64,000 bases of DNA from an uncultured Duncaniella sp. (GTDB taxonomy: Bacteria > Bacteroidota > Bacteroidia > Bacteroidales > Muribaculaceae). Below the pieces are notes generated by a model. It ran no database searches. It saw only the letters and a list, made by a program, of their open reading frames with translations, and was not told the origin of the DNA. Each line of letters starts with the position of its first letter. Position 1 is the first letter of the stretch. This document shows positions 14,586 through 23,268 of the stretch, one piece after another. The translations under genes and the position numbers were made by a program. The stretch is from the NCBI GenBank assembly GCA_910577335.1, contig CAJTMJ010000004.1, positions 1 to 64,000 of the forward strand. The letters are read 5' to 3'.

Positions 14586-14993
14586 ATGGATCGTAGACAT
14601 TTCTGCAAAATAGCCACACTGACAATGGGTGCGTTAGGGTTATCAGGCTCCGATGCCCTTGCCGCAGCTGTTTCATCTTCAAAAATCTCGGAAGAGGAAA
14701 CGCTTCCCGTGGGTTGTAAGGTGACGGTGATAAGACGGGAATGTTACTCGGATTTACAGAGTCTATATCTTGATGATCCGGAGGAAGGCCCTTGCCGGGC
14801 ATTCTCAACCGGCGATTCATTTGAATTGGCTGCCGGCGCATCATGTCCTAAGGAATTTTGTCCTCGTGCATGGCGAATGGTATGCAATGCGTTGAAAGAG
14901 GGTGGTGGGTGTGCTGCCACGCTTCGCCATGGTCTGTTGTTGCTATCCTGTCCGGATGGCACCCGTCCTGTGGTGTTCAGAATCGATTTTTAA
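14586..14993 (+). CDS. Tat-exported TIGR04076-family protein
   Basis: 135 residues. The N-terminus MDRRHFCKIATLTMGALGLS is a twin-arginine signal (RRHFCK followed by a hydrophobic stretch and an Ala-rich cleavage region). The rest matches the small TIGR04076 family: VTVIRRECYSDLQSLYLD, then GPCRAFSTGDSFE, then FCPRAWRMVCNALKEGG and a C-terminal SCPDGTRPVVFRIDF. The function of the family is unknown; its conserved cysteines (CRAF, CPKEFCP, SCPDG) suggest metal or cofactor binding, which fits Tat export in a folded state. The family members I recall are cytoplasmic, so the Tat signal here is notable. Confidence 0.82.
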   Translation: MDRRHFCKIATLTMGALGLSGSDALAAAVSSSKISEEETLPVGCKVTVIRRECYSDLQSLYLDDPEEGPCRAFSTGDSFELAAGASCPKEFCPRAWRMVCNALKEGGGCAATLRHGLLLLSCPDGTRPVVFRIDF

Positions 14994-15034
14994 TATATAT
15001 TAGTACTTATAAACTTAGTTGGAAAATTAATATC

Positions 15035-16546
15035 ATGTTGAAAAAACTATTTGCATTATTTGTGCTTGCCGGAGTGCAGCTTGGATGTATAGCAGCGGCA
15101 GAATCTCGTTTGGATGCTTTTCCCGGAGCTGAGGGTTTTGGACGATATACCACAGGTGGACGAGGGGGTAAAGTATACCATGTCACCACTCTTTCAGACG
15201 GTATGCAACCCGGGACCTTGCGTCACGCTGTAATGCAGGATGAACCTCGCACAGTAGTGTTTGATGTGGCTGGTACGATATTCCTTGACGCTTCTTTGCG
15301 TATCAATAATGGAAATCTGACATTGGCAGGGCAGACTGCTCCCGGCGATGGTGTGTGTATAGCCGGACATCAAGTGTCGTTTAATGGCGACAATACAATA
15401 GTGCGTTATTTGCGATTCCGTATCGGTAACGACAATCCCGGCAGTCCTGACGGGGTAGGGGGCACCGATTTCCGAAATCTCATACTTGATCATTGCTCTG
15501 TGAGCTGGAGCGTCGATGAGTGTTGCGGGCTTTATGGTGGTGATGATTTTACTGTGCAATGGTGTATATTTTCAGAAGCCTTGCGTGATGCCGGACATTC
15601 CAAAGGTGGTATGCATGGTTATGGTGCTATCTTTGGTGGCGCCCATGCCTCATATCACCACAATATTCTCGCTCATGCCGAAAGCCGTATGCCACGTCTT
15701 GGTCCGCGTCCCGGTACTCAGGAGCGTGAACATCTCGACATGCGCAACAACGTCATCTACAACTGGGCTGGTGGCGGATGCTATGGCGGAGAAGGTATGA
15801 ATGTAAATATTGTGAACAATTATTACAAACCGGGACCTGCCACTCCAAAGGAAGGTTTGATATCTCATCGTATTGCATCGGTCAATGTGCGTACTACCGA
15901 GTATGTTACAAACCGCAACGGAGAGCCGAACCAATGGAAGCCTATGGAACATGTCTGGGGCAGATATTACGTGTCAGGAAATGTGATGGAAGGCAACAGT
16001 GAAGTGACAGATGATAATTGGACTAAAGGCTTCCTCGCACAGATTGATAATGCTAACTGCGATGGTACTTTCAATGATTCGATAGCCCGTGTTATTCGCC
16101 TTGAGTCGCCGATTGATGCGGGTCGTATAACGACACATTCAGCATCAGAGGCATTTGACCTCGTGTTGGCAGATGCCGGTTGCTCAAAAATGCGTGATGA
16201 AGTTGATGCCCGAATTGTGGAAGAAACTCGTGGCGGCACGGCGAGATTTTTCGGTTCACGTGCGAAAGATGCATCAACGAAACCCGGATTCATTGACACT
16301 CAATATGATGTGTGTCTTCCCGGCTCACGAAATCCTTGGCCCCTGTTGACATCTAAAGGTGTTGATATAAACGAATTGATAGACACCGATGGCGACGGTA
16401 TACCCGATTATTGGGAAAAAGCCAACGGGCTTGATCCGAATGATTCTGCCGACGGGAATAAGCTCACACTTTCACCTGAGGGATATACAAATCTTGAAGT
16501 GTATATTAACAGCTTGGTGCCATCTTCTTCCGTGGCAGCTAAGTGA
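15035..16546 (+). CDS. Secreted pectate lyase (PL1 type) with calcium-binding tail
   Basis: 503 residues from the ATG at 15035; an upstream in-frame start at 14858 lies inside the preceding gene and is rejected because a signal peptide (MLKKLFALFVLAGVQLGC) begins here. AFPGAEGFGRYTTGGRGGKV opens the right-handed beta-helix typical of Bacteroidetes pectate lyases, with VVFDVAGTI, LTLAGQTAPG and the ILDHCSVSWS/DE calcium-site region following. The end carries DTDGDGIPDYWEKANG, a thrombospondin-type-3/dockerin-like calcium loop. It would cleave polygalacturonan by beta-elimination in the periplasm or at the cell surface. No SusCD pair is adjacent, so it is not in a standard polysaccharide utilization locus. 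Confidence 0.9.
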   Translation: MLKKLFALFVLAGVQLGCIAAAESRLDAFPGAEGFGRYTTGGRGGKVYHVTTLSDGMQPGTLRHAVMQDEPRTVVFDVAGTIFLDASLRINNGNLTLAGQTAPGDGVCIAGHQVSFNGDNTIVRYLRFRIGNDNPGSPDGVGGTDFRNLILDHCSVSWSVDECCGLYGGDDFTVQWCIFSEALRDAGHSKGGMHGYGAIFGGAHASYHHNILAHAESRMPRLGPRPGTQEREHLDMRNNVIYNWAGGGCYGGEGMNVNIVNNYYKPGPATPKEGLISHRIASVNVRTTEYVTNRNGEPNQWKPMEHVWGRYYVSGNVMEGNSEVTDDNWTKGFLAQIDNANCDGTFNDSIARVIRLESPIDAGRITTHSASEAFDLVLADAGCSKMRDEVDARIVEETRGGTARFFGSRAKDASTKPGFIDTQYDVCLPGSRNPWPLLTSKGVDINELIDTDGDGIPDYWEKANGLDPNDSADGNKLTLSPEGYTNLEVYINSLVPSSSVAAK

Positions 16547-16584
16547 ACAATAAGCTGACTAAACAATTATAATATTGTATTCTA

Positions 16585-17205
16585 ATGAAAAAATTGATAC
16601 TTGCGGCTCTACCCGCATTAATTTGTATTATTATGACATCTTGTGGTAATGCTGAGAATAATTCGTTGGTAAACGATGCGCAAGCCAAGTGCGATAACGC
16701 CCTTGACGTGATAATGACCCGTACAAGTGTGCGCCAATATACAGATCAGGCTATATCTGAGGGGACTATTGATACTCTACTTCGTGCAGGTATGGCAGCT
16801 CCTACTGCCGGAAACAAACAGCCATGGAAATTCATAGTCGTGACTGAGAGGGCATCCCTTGACAGCCTTGCCACCGGCAACTGGCGGATGGCGGCTCATG
16901 CTCAGGCTGCGATAATAGTCTGTGGTGACACCGAAAATGTGTTTCCCGCAGAGGGTAAGGATTACTGGGTGCAGGATTGCTCGGCTGCTACCGAAAATAT
17001 CCTCCTTGCCGCTCATGCTGTAGGTTTGGGAGCGGTATGGTGTGGTTGCTATCCTATAAGCGAACGTGTCAATAATGTCAGGAGACTTTTCGGAATCCCC
17101 TCGCAGATTGTCCCCATGAGCATTGTGATGCTTGGCTACCCGGCAGGAGAGCATCATCCGAAGGATAAATATAAACCTGAAAATATACATTACAACAAAT
17201 GGTAA
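16585..17205 (+). CDS. Nitroreductase-family lipoprotein
   Basis: 206 residues. A lipoprotein signal (MKKLILAALPALICIIMTSC) precedes a single nitroreductase domain: MTRTSVRQYTDQAI, PTAGNKQPWKFIVV, and AHAVGLGAVWCGCYP near the FMN-contact region, ending with YPAGEHHPKDKYKPENIHYNKW. The family binds FMN and reduces nitro groups or quinones with NAD(P)H. The lipid anchor would put it in the periplasm, where such cofactors are scarce, so its electron donor is unclear. It follows the pectate lyase by 38 bases and ends at a strong terminator. Confidence 0.87.
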   Translation: MKKLILAALPALICIIMTSCGNAENNSLVNDAQAKCDNALDVIMTRTSVRQYTDQAISEGTIDTLLRAGMAAPTAGNKQPWKFIVVTERASLDSLATGNWRMAAHAQAAIIVCGDTENVFPAEGKDYWVQDCSAATENILLAAHAVGLGAVWCGCYPISERVNNVRRLFGIPSQIVPMSIVMLGYPAGEHHPKDKYKPENIHYNKW

Positions 17206-17224
17206 CCGCATGTTGATGATATAC

Positions 17225-17264
17225 ACGCCGCCTGTGACTATTTTGCACATAGGCGGCGTTTTTA
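17225..17264 (+). terminator. Rho-independent terminator
   Basis: A 12-bp GC-rich stem, 17225-17236 with 17248-17259 (one G-U), followed by TTTTTATTT. It ends the nitroreductase transcript. Confidence 0.9.
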
Positions 17265-17377
17265 TTTGAAGTTCAATATCTGTAAGTTAGGATTTTCGGG
17301 GAAAATTTACTAATTTTGCCAAAAATTTTACCAAACGTTATCAGTAAGAACTTATAAACTCGATAATATATCTCGAT

Positions 17378-20300
17378 ATGTCTAAGAGATTTAAAGAATA
17401 TAACGGTTTGAACCTCCCTGAGGTCAACAAATCAGTGCTTGAAAAGTGGGGTGCGGAAGATGTGTTCCATCGCACCATGTCTGAACGCGAGGGTTGCCCC
17501 TCGTTTGTATTTTTCGAAGGTCCCCCTTCCGCTAACGGCAAACCCGGTATCCACCATGTGCTTGCCCGCACTATCAAGGATATTTTCTGCCGCTACAAGA
17601 CCATGCAAGGTTTTCAGGTGAAACGTAAGGCTGGTTGGGACACCCATGGTCTTCCTGTTGAGCTTGGAGTTGAAAAGAATCTCGGTATCACCAAGGAGGA
17701 TATTGGTAAAAAAATCTCTGTTGACGATTATAATGCCGCATGTCGTCGTGAGGTAATGAAATACACAGGCGAATGGGAGGATCTTACCCGACAGATGGGT
17801 TACTGGGTGGATATGCCTAACGCATACATCACTTACGATAACCGTTACATCGAGACTGTATGGTGGCTTCTTGGCGAACTTTATAAGAAAGGCTATCTGT
17901 ATAAAGGATACACTATTCAGCCTTATTCTCCTGCCGCCGGTACAGGGTTAAGCTCACATGAGCTAAACCAGCCCGGATGTTACCGTGACGTTAAGGATAC
18001 CACTTGCGTGGCTCAGTTCAGGATTGTTAACAACGACAATCCATCGCTTGAACCGTACCGCAAGCTCCTTTTCACATGGGGAACTCCTTATTTCCTCGCT
18101 TGGACCACTACTCCGTGGACTCTTCCGTCAAACACAGCCCTTGCCGTAGGTCTGGATATCACATATAATATAGTCCGCACTTATAATCCTTATTCAGGAA
18201 AGCCCATCACTGTGGTTGCCGCAGATGCTCTCATGGGCTCGCTTTTCAATGCCAAGGCTAAGGATCTTTCTCTTGACTCATACTCTAAAGGTGACAAATT
18301 GATACCTTACGAGGTAGTGGCTCAGGTAAAGGGCTTGGATCTCGTCGGCATAGAGTATCATCAGCTTCTTCCGTGGGTGAATCCCGGTGAAGGTGCATTC
18401 CGTGTCATCCCCGGTGATTATGTGACCACCGAGGATGGTACAGGTATTGTGCATATTGCCGGCACATTCGGTGCTGACGACCTTCGTGTGTCGAAGCAGA
18501 ACGGCATACCTCCGCTTCACCTTATAGACAAGGATGGAAATATCCGTCCGATGGTTGACCTTACCGGTCGTTTCTATCTGCTCGACCAGCTCGACCCGAA
18601 GTTTGTGGAAGAGATGGTAGATGTTGAGGCTTATAAGCCGTGGCAAGGCAAATATGTCAAGAATGCATACGATCCCTCACTCCCCGAGGATGCTGAAACT
18701 CTTGACGTGCAGATCTGTATGGAGCTGAAGGCTACCGATAAAGTGTTTAAGATTGAGAAACATACTCATAATTATCCCCACTGTTGGCGTACTGACAAGC
18801 CGGTGCTTTATTATCCGCTCGATAGCTGGTTTATAAAGACCACTGCCGTGCGTGAACGCCTGATGGAGCTTAATGAGACCATCAAATGGAAGCCTGCATC
18901 CACAGGTTCAGGACGTTTTGGCAAGTGGCTTGAAAATCTTCAGGACTGGAACCTTTCACGTAGCCGTTACTGGGGCACTCCGCTCCCGATATGGCGTACT
19001 GAAGATGGCTCGGAGGAACTTTGCGTTTCATCTGTAGAGCAGCTTTATGCTGAGATTGAACGTGCGGTAGAAGCCGGTGTTATGGCTGAAAATCCGTATA
19101 AGAAAGCAGGCTTTGTCCCCGGCGAATACAATAAAGAGAACTATGACCGCATAGACCTTCACCGTCCGTATGTTGATGATATAGTTCTTGTGTCTCCGTC
19201 AGGCAAACCGATGAAGCGTGAGAAGGATCTTATCGACGTATGGTTCGACTCCGGTTCCATGCCATACGCTCAGATTCACTATCCCTTTGAAAATAAGGAA
19301 GCGTTTGATAAACGTGAGGTTTATCCTGCCGATTTCATAGCAGAAGGTGTTGACCAGACACGCGGTTGGTTCTTCACGCTTCACGCTATCGCCGGTATGG
19401 TGTTTGATTCCGTATCTTATAAAACTGTAATATCCAACGGACTTGTCCTTGACAAGTATGGCAATAAGATGTCAAAACGTCTCGGGAATGCCGTTGACCC
19501 ATTCGGTCAGATAGGACAGTTCGGTGCTGACCCTGTGCGCTGGTACATGATCTCCAACTCATCTCCGTGGGATAACCTGAAATATGATGAGAAGGGTGTG
19601 GTAGAGACCTCTCGTAAGCTTTTCTCCACCTTATATAATACATACAGTTTCTTCGCACTCTACGCCAATGTTGACGGCTTCGATCCCGAAGCTCCGCAGG
19701 TGCCTGTAGAGAAGCGTCCGGAAATTGACCGTTGGATTCTGTCGCTGCTTAACACTCTCGTGAAAGAAGTGACTGAAGCTCTTGACGATTACGAACCTAC
19801 ACGTGCCGCACGTGCCATAGGTGAATTTGTCGGTGACAACCTCTCCAACTGGTATGTACGTCTTAACCGTAAGCGTTTCTGGGGCGGAGATATGACCGAG
19901 GATAAGATTGCCGCATATCAGACTCTGTATACTTGTCTTAAGACAGTGGCTTTGCTGATGGCACCTTTCGCACCGTTCTATGCCGATGAACTTTATCGTG
20001 ACCTTACCGGCTCAAACGAATCGGTTCACCTTGCCAAGTTCCCGGTTGCTGACCCTGCACTTATCGATTCAGCCCTTGAAGCTCGTCAAAAACTTGCTCA
20101 GGATATAACCTCAATGACTCTCGCTCTGCGACGCAAAGTCAATCTCAAAGTGCGCCAGCCCCTCTCCACTATAATGGTGCCCGTGGCTGATGCAACCCAG
20201 CGTGAGGCTCTTGAAGCTATCAGCGAGCTTGTCAAGAGTGAAATCAATGTCAAGGACTTGAAGATTGTAGGCAACGAGGAAGGTATACTTGTAAAGAGTG

Positions 20301-20824
20301 TCAAACCTGACTTCAAAAAGCTTGGTCCGAAATTCGGTAAGCAGATGAAAGCTGTGGCTGAAGCTGTGAAGTCGCTTGATGCTCACCAGATAGCTGAACT
20401 CGAACGTAACGGCTCAATCCATCTCGATATCAACGGCACTCCGGCTGTAATAGATATAGCTGATGTGGAAATCATTTCGGAAGATATTCCCGGATGGCTC
20501 GTGGCTAATGAAGGCTCTCTGACAATCGCCCTTGATGTCACGGTTACTCCCGAACTTCGTCGCGAGGGTATAGCCCGTGACATTGTTAACCGTATTCAGA
20601 ATGTGCGCAAATCACGCGATTACGATATCACCGATCGCATATCCCTTACATTTGCTCCCGGCGAGGCAACAGATGACGCCATAAGGGACTTTGCCGATTA
20701 CATATCACGTCAAGTGCTTGCCACATCTCTTGAGATTGCGGATATCGACGAGAACGACCCGGTAGTGGAAAATTTTTCCATGGATGATGTGAACGTTAAC
20801 GTTAAAATAACGTTAAATAAATAA
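17378..20824 (+). CDS. ileS: Isoleucyl-tRNA synthetase
   Basis: 1148 residues, the longer eukaryote-like/type B form common in Bacteroidetes. The class I HIGH box appears as GKPGIHH (55-61 region, after FFEGPPSAN) and KMSKR at about 697-701. Between them is the editing CP1 domain with TTPWTLPSNTALAV and GTGIVHIAGTFGADD. The C-terminal anticodon-binding region contains NLSNWYVRLNRKRFW. It charges tRNA-Ile in the cytoplasm and removes misactivated valine. It is followed at short distance by the DksA-like gene and lspA, forming a likely transcription unit. A TAATTTTG -7 box lies at 17311-17318. Confidence 0.97.
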   Translation: MSKRFKEYNGLNLPEVNKSVLEKWGAEDVFHRTMSEREGCPSFVFFEGPPSANGKPGIHHVLARTIKDIFCRYKTMQGFQVKRKAGWDTHGLPVELGVEKNLGITKEDIGKKISVDDYNAACRREVMKYTGEWEDLTRQMGYWVDMPNAYITYDNRYIETVWWLLGELYKKGYLYKGYTIQPYSPAAGTGLSSHELNQPGCYRDVKDTTCVAQFRIVNNDNPSLEPYRKLLFTWGTPYFLAWTTTPWTLPSNTALAVGLDITYNIVRTYNPYSGKPITVVAADALMGSLFNAKAKDLSLDSYSKGDKLIPYEVVAQVKGLDLVGIEYHQLLPWVNPGEGAFRVIPGDYVTTEDGTGIVHIAGTFGADDLRVSKQNGIPPLHLIDKDGNIRPMVDLTGRFYLLDQLDPKFVEEMVDVEAYKPWQGKYVKNAYDPSLPEDAETLDVQICMELKATDKVFKIEKHTHNYPHCWRTDKPVLYYPLDSWFIKTTAVRERLMELNETIKWKPASTGSGRFGKWLENLQDWNLSRSRYWGTPLPIWRTEDGSEELCVSSVEQLYAEIERAVEAGVMAENPYKKAGFVPGEYNKENYDRIDLHRPYVDDIVLVSPSGKPMKREKDLIDVWFDSGSMPYAQIHYPFENKEAFDKREVYPADFIAEGVDQTRGWFFTLHAIAGMVFDSVSYKTVISNGLVLDKYGNKMSKRLGNAVDPFGQIGQFGADPVRWYMISNSSPWDNLKYDEKGVVETSRKLFSTLYNTYSFFALYANVDGFDPEAPQVPVEKRPEIDRWILSLLNTLVKEVTEALDDYEPTRAARAIGEFVGDNLSNWYVRLNRKRFWGGDMTEDKIAAYQTLYTCLKTVALLMAPFAPFYADELYRDLTGSNESVHLAKFPVADPALIDSALEARQKLAQDITSMTLALRRKVNLKVRQPLSTIMVPVADATQREALEAISELVKSEINVKDLKIVGNEEGILVKSVKPDFKKLGPKFGKQMKAVAEAVKSLDAHQIAELERNGSIHLDINGTPAVIDIADVEIISEDIPGWLVANEGSLTIALDVTVTPELRREGIARDIVNRIQNVRKSRDYDITDRISLTFAPGEATDDAIRDFADYISRQVLATSLEIADIDENDPVVENFSMDDVNVNVKITLNK

Positions 20825-20845
20825 AACGTTTTAACACATATTACT

Positions 20846-21229
20846 ATGAGCGAAAAAACAAGATATTCCGATGAAGAGTTACAGGAATTCAAGGAGATAA
20901 TTCTTGAAAAGCTGGCTAAGGCGCAGAAGGAGTATGACTCACTCCGCTCCAATATCAACAACACTGAGGGTAATGATATAGCCGATACCTCTCCCACATT
21001 TAAAATCCTTGAAGAGGGTGCAAGCACTCTCTCAAAGGAGGAAGCGGGACAGTTGGCGCAGAGGCAGATGAAATTCATCCAGCACCTGCAAAATGCCCTC
21101 ATACGTATTGAAAACAAGACATACGGCGTATGTTGTGAGACCGGTGAGTTGATCCCGAAGGAACGCTTGCGTGCAGTCCCACATGCCACCCGTAGTGTCG
21201 AAGCTAAGAATTCGATTAAGAAAAAGTAA
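20846..21229 (+). CDS. DksA/TraR-family protein lacking the zinc cysteines
   Basis: 127 residues: an N-terminal helical coiled coil followed by the DksA/TraR signature region YGVCCETGELIPKERLRAVPHAT (98-120 region). In zinc-finger members two CxxC pairs bind zinc; here the first pair is CCET and the second is replaced by TRSVEAK, so zinc binding is unlikely. Bacteroidetes versions of this kind are common next to lspA and are thought to contact RNA polymerase's secondary channel, but this has to be inferred. Separated by 21 bases from ileS and 9 from lspA. Confidence 0.85.
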   Translation: MSEKTRYSDEELQEFKEIILEKLAKAQKEYDSLRSNINNTEGNDIADTSPTFKILEEGASTLSKEEAGQLAQRQMKFIQHLQNALIRIENKTYGVCCETGELIPKERLRAVPHATRSVEAKNSIKKK

Positions 21230-21238
21230 TCTCTATCT

Positions 21239-21862
21239 ATGCGTTCGAAAGGCATTGTCGCCACGCTTATTATTCTATTGGTGATTGTCATAGACCAGTC
21301 ACTGAAAATTTGGATTAAAACTCACTTCTACTTGGGAGAAGATTATAAAATCTTCTCCTGGTTTTACTTGTACTTTATTGAAAATAACGGGATGGCTTTC
21401 GGGATGGAATTCGGAAGCAAATTGCTTCTGACCCTTTTCCGTATAGTGGCTGTCGCATTTTTGATATGGTATATAGTGAGGACTTACAGGATACCGAAAG
21501 TGCCTATGGGCTATGTGGTCAGCCTGTCGTTGATTACAGCCGGTGCGGCTGGCAACATATTTGACTGCGTGTTCTACGGGCTGATTTTTAATAATCCTAT
21601 GCCACCGGAAGTGGCTTCCCTTTTCCCTGCAGGAGGAGGGTATGCTGAGATATTTCACGGCAGGGTAGTGGATATGCTCTACTTCCCGTTGTTCAGTTTC
21701 ACTTGGCCCGGGTGGATGCCGTGGGTTGGCGGTCATGAGTTCCTGTTTTTCCAGCCGGTGTTCAATATTGCCGATGCTGCTATCACATGTGGCATATTTG
21801 TGCTGATATTGTTCTATCACAAATATATATTATCTCCTAAAGCATTGGAATCCCTTGCGTAA
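21239..21862 (+). CDS. lspA: Lipoprotein signal peptidase (signal peptidase II)
   Basis: 207 residues with four membrane segments. Conserved boxes are VIDQSLKIWI, ENNGMAFGM, AGAAGNIFD, GRVVDMLYF and VFNIADAAIT; the catalytic aspartates are D145 and D179. It cleaves lipoprotein signal peptides at the inner membrane. It is longer than enterobacterial LspA because of an extra periplasmic segment (about residues 121-140 and 155-170), normal in Bacteroidetes. The stop codon overlaps the next gene's TTG start. Confidence 0.95.
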   Translation: MRSKGIVATLIILLVIVIDQSLKIWIKTHFYLGEDYKIFSWFYLYFIENNGMAFGMEFGSKLLLTLFRIVAVAFLIWYIVRTYRIPKVPMGYVVSLSLITAGAAGNIFDCVFYGLIFNNPMPPEVASLFPAGGGYAEIFHGRVVDMLYFPLFSFTWPGWMPWVGGHEFLFFQPVFNIADAAITCGIFVLILFYHKYILSPKALESLA

Positions 21863-22640
21863 TTTAGTTCTCATATTATTATCTCTGCTCATATTTGCGG
21901 GATGTGACAGCACCCCCGACTATGTGATACCTCCGAAGAAGATGGCTGAGCTTATGGCTGACATTCACACCGGCGAAGCTGTCGTGGAGAGCAATAACCG
22001 TAGCTTTCCAAATGACTCTGTGAAGAAGACATTCATGCAGTCGATCTATCTTAAGCATGGGGTGACTTCTCAGGAAGTGGATACATCGCTATATTGGTAT
22101 GGTCATAATCTGAACAAATACATGGATGTGTATAACCGTACCATAGAGATATTGGAGAATAGAATAGCCGAAGCTGAGAGAGCCGGAGGTAAGTCAGACC
22201 GTGCGCCGATGCGAGTGAGTGTTGACGGCGATTCCGTTGATATCTGGCAAGGAGCGGCTACCCGTCGCAACAGTGCGTTGCTCCCGTCCGAATATCTGTC
22301 GTTCCATTACAGCACCGATAAGAATTGGGAGCGTGGCGACCGATATACAATTAATGTGAAGCCTGTCGGGACACATTCTCCGGTGACATTGAATTTAGCC
22401 GTTGAGTATAATGACGGTACCACTGAATATGTTTCAGCATCGGAAAGCGGTGAGGGAATGAAACATTTGGTACTTGTGCTTGACTCGGCTAAGGTGGCAT
22501 CAAGCGTTTACGGTTCAATTCACTATTCGCCTTTAGGTGATGAAATCTCTTATTTGGATTCAATATCGATTGTGCGTACACGCGGACGCAACGATAATGT
22601 GAAAGCACGTGCTGGACAGCAACTTATTCATCACAGATAA
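21855..22640 (+). CDS. DUF4296-domain lipoprotein
   Basis: 261 residues starting at TTG (21855), overlapping lspA by 8 bases. TTG is preferred because the signal peptide RNLVLILLSLLIFAGC (lipobox IFAGC) begins right there; the next ATG would remove it. Residues 25-110 form the helical DUF4296 domain (VIPPKKMAELMADIHTGEAV ... YWYGHNLNKYMDVYNRTIEIL). The rest is a beta-rich domain of unknown role. The family is a Bacteroidetes lipoprotein typically next to lspA, so its coupling to the enzyme that matures it is suggestive. Confidence 0.87.
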   Translation: MRNLVLILLSLLIFAGCDSTPDYVIPPKKMAELMADIHTGEAVVESNNRSFPNDSVKKTFMQSIYLKHGVTSQEVDTSLYWYGHNLNKYMDVYNRTIEILENRIAEAERAGGKSDRAPMRVSVDGDSVDIWQGAATRRNSALLPSEYLSFHYSTDKNWERGDRYTINVKPVGTHSPVTLNLAVEYNDGTTEYVSASESGEGMKHLVLVLDSAKVASSVYGSIHYSPLGDEISYLDSISIVRTRGRNDNVKARAGQQLIHHR

Positions 22641-22646
22641 GCACTA

Positions 22647-22952
22647 ATGGTAAGGAGAACTCGTTGCCATGCGGCAGTAATCAATGGTAAAGTCTTAAGG
22701 AATATAGTGGTGGCATACGAAGGGACACCTTCCTGCTGTACGGCTATTGAGATTAAACCGTTTATCGGTGAAACCCATTCAACTGACGATTTTAACGGTG
22801 CGGTGGTAGTGACCCCATTGTCATATAAATTCCATCCTGAGGATTATACATTGACCATTGAAAATTTTAGCATGGTTCTTGGAGAGATTGCCGCTGATGT
22901 CCCTTCTGTTACCGGGAATGATGGTGTAAAACTCTTTTTCATGGAGCTATAA
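22647..22952 (+). CDS. Conserved-looking hypothetical protein
   Basis: 101 residues, 6 bases after the DUF4296 gene, same strand. I do not recognise a family. It has no signal peptide; the composition is ordinary and the segments GETHSTDDFNGAVVV and LSYKFHPEDYTLTIENF look like structured beta-rich protein. The tight spacing supports it as the last gene of the ileS-lspA run. The stop codon is followed after 2 bases by the left arm of a 307-bp palindrome. Confidence 0.6.
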   Translation: MVRRTRCHAAVINGKVLRNIVVAYEGTPSCCTAIEIKPFIGETHSTDDFNGAVVVTPLSYKFHPEDYTLTIENFSMVLGEIAADVPSVTGNDGVKLFFMEL

Positions 22953-22954
22953 GA

Positions 22955-23261
22955 GGTTGTTTAATAACCAAAGTTAAAATCTGAGTGGGGTATCTTTTAG
23001 ATAAATTGTTGTAATAAAGGAGGGAGCATAGCGAGCTATGTGACCGACGAGATTCAACAATTTAGCAAAAGAGACCCCAAGCAGAAGTAATTTTAAAATT
23101 CAATAACAATGGATCAGAAAAAGATAATACCATCGCCTCTGAAATATTTGAGCGTCTATGACTCTTCATCTCAGTCACATAGCTCGCTATGCTCCTTCGA
23201 TTCAGAGCCATATCCGTCTCAAATATTTCGCTCAGATTTTAACTTTGGTTATTAAACAACC
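22955..23261. repeat. 307-bp nested inverted-repeat element
   Basis: The outer arms, 22955-22985 and 23231-23261, are a perfect 31-bp inverted repeat. Inside are two hairpins: one with arms 22987-23011/23055-23078, the other with AAATATTTGAG (23142-23152) and its complement 23218-23228. Each is topped by the same 20-base core in opposite orientation (23025-23044 and 23174-23193). It fills the gap between the stop at 22952 and the start at 23269. The core also occurs at 45751-45770. Confidence 0.9.
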
Positions 23262-23268
23262 ACTTAAT

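Noticed and set aside
14858..15034. Longer start for the pectate lyase
   Set aside because: The extension overlaps the TIGR04076 gene in another frame and would bury the signal peptide that begins at 15035.
23158..23268. Longer start for the TonB receptor
   Set aside because: The extra residues are encoded by the palindromic element, and a signal peptide begins at 23269.
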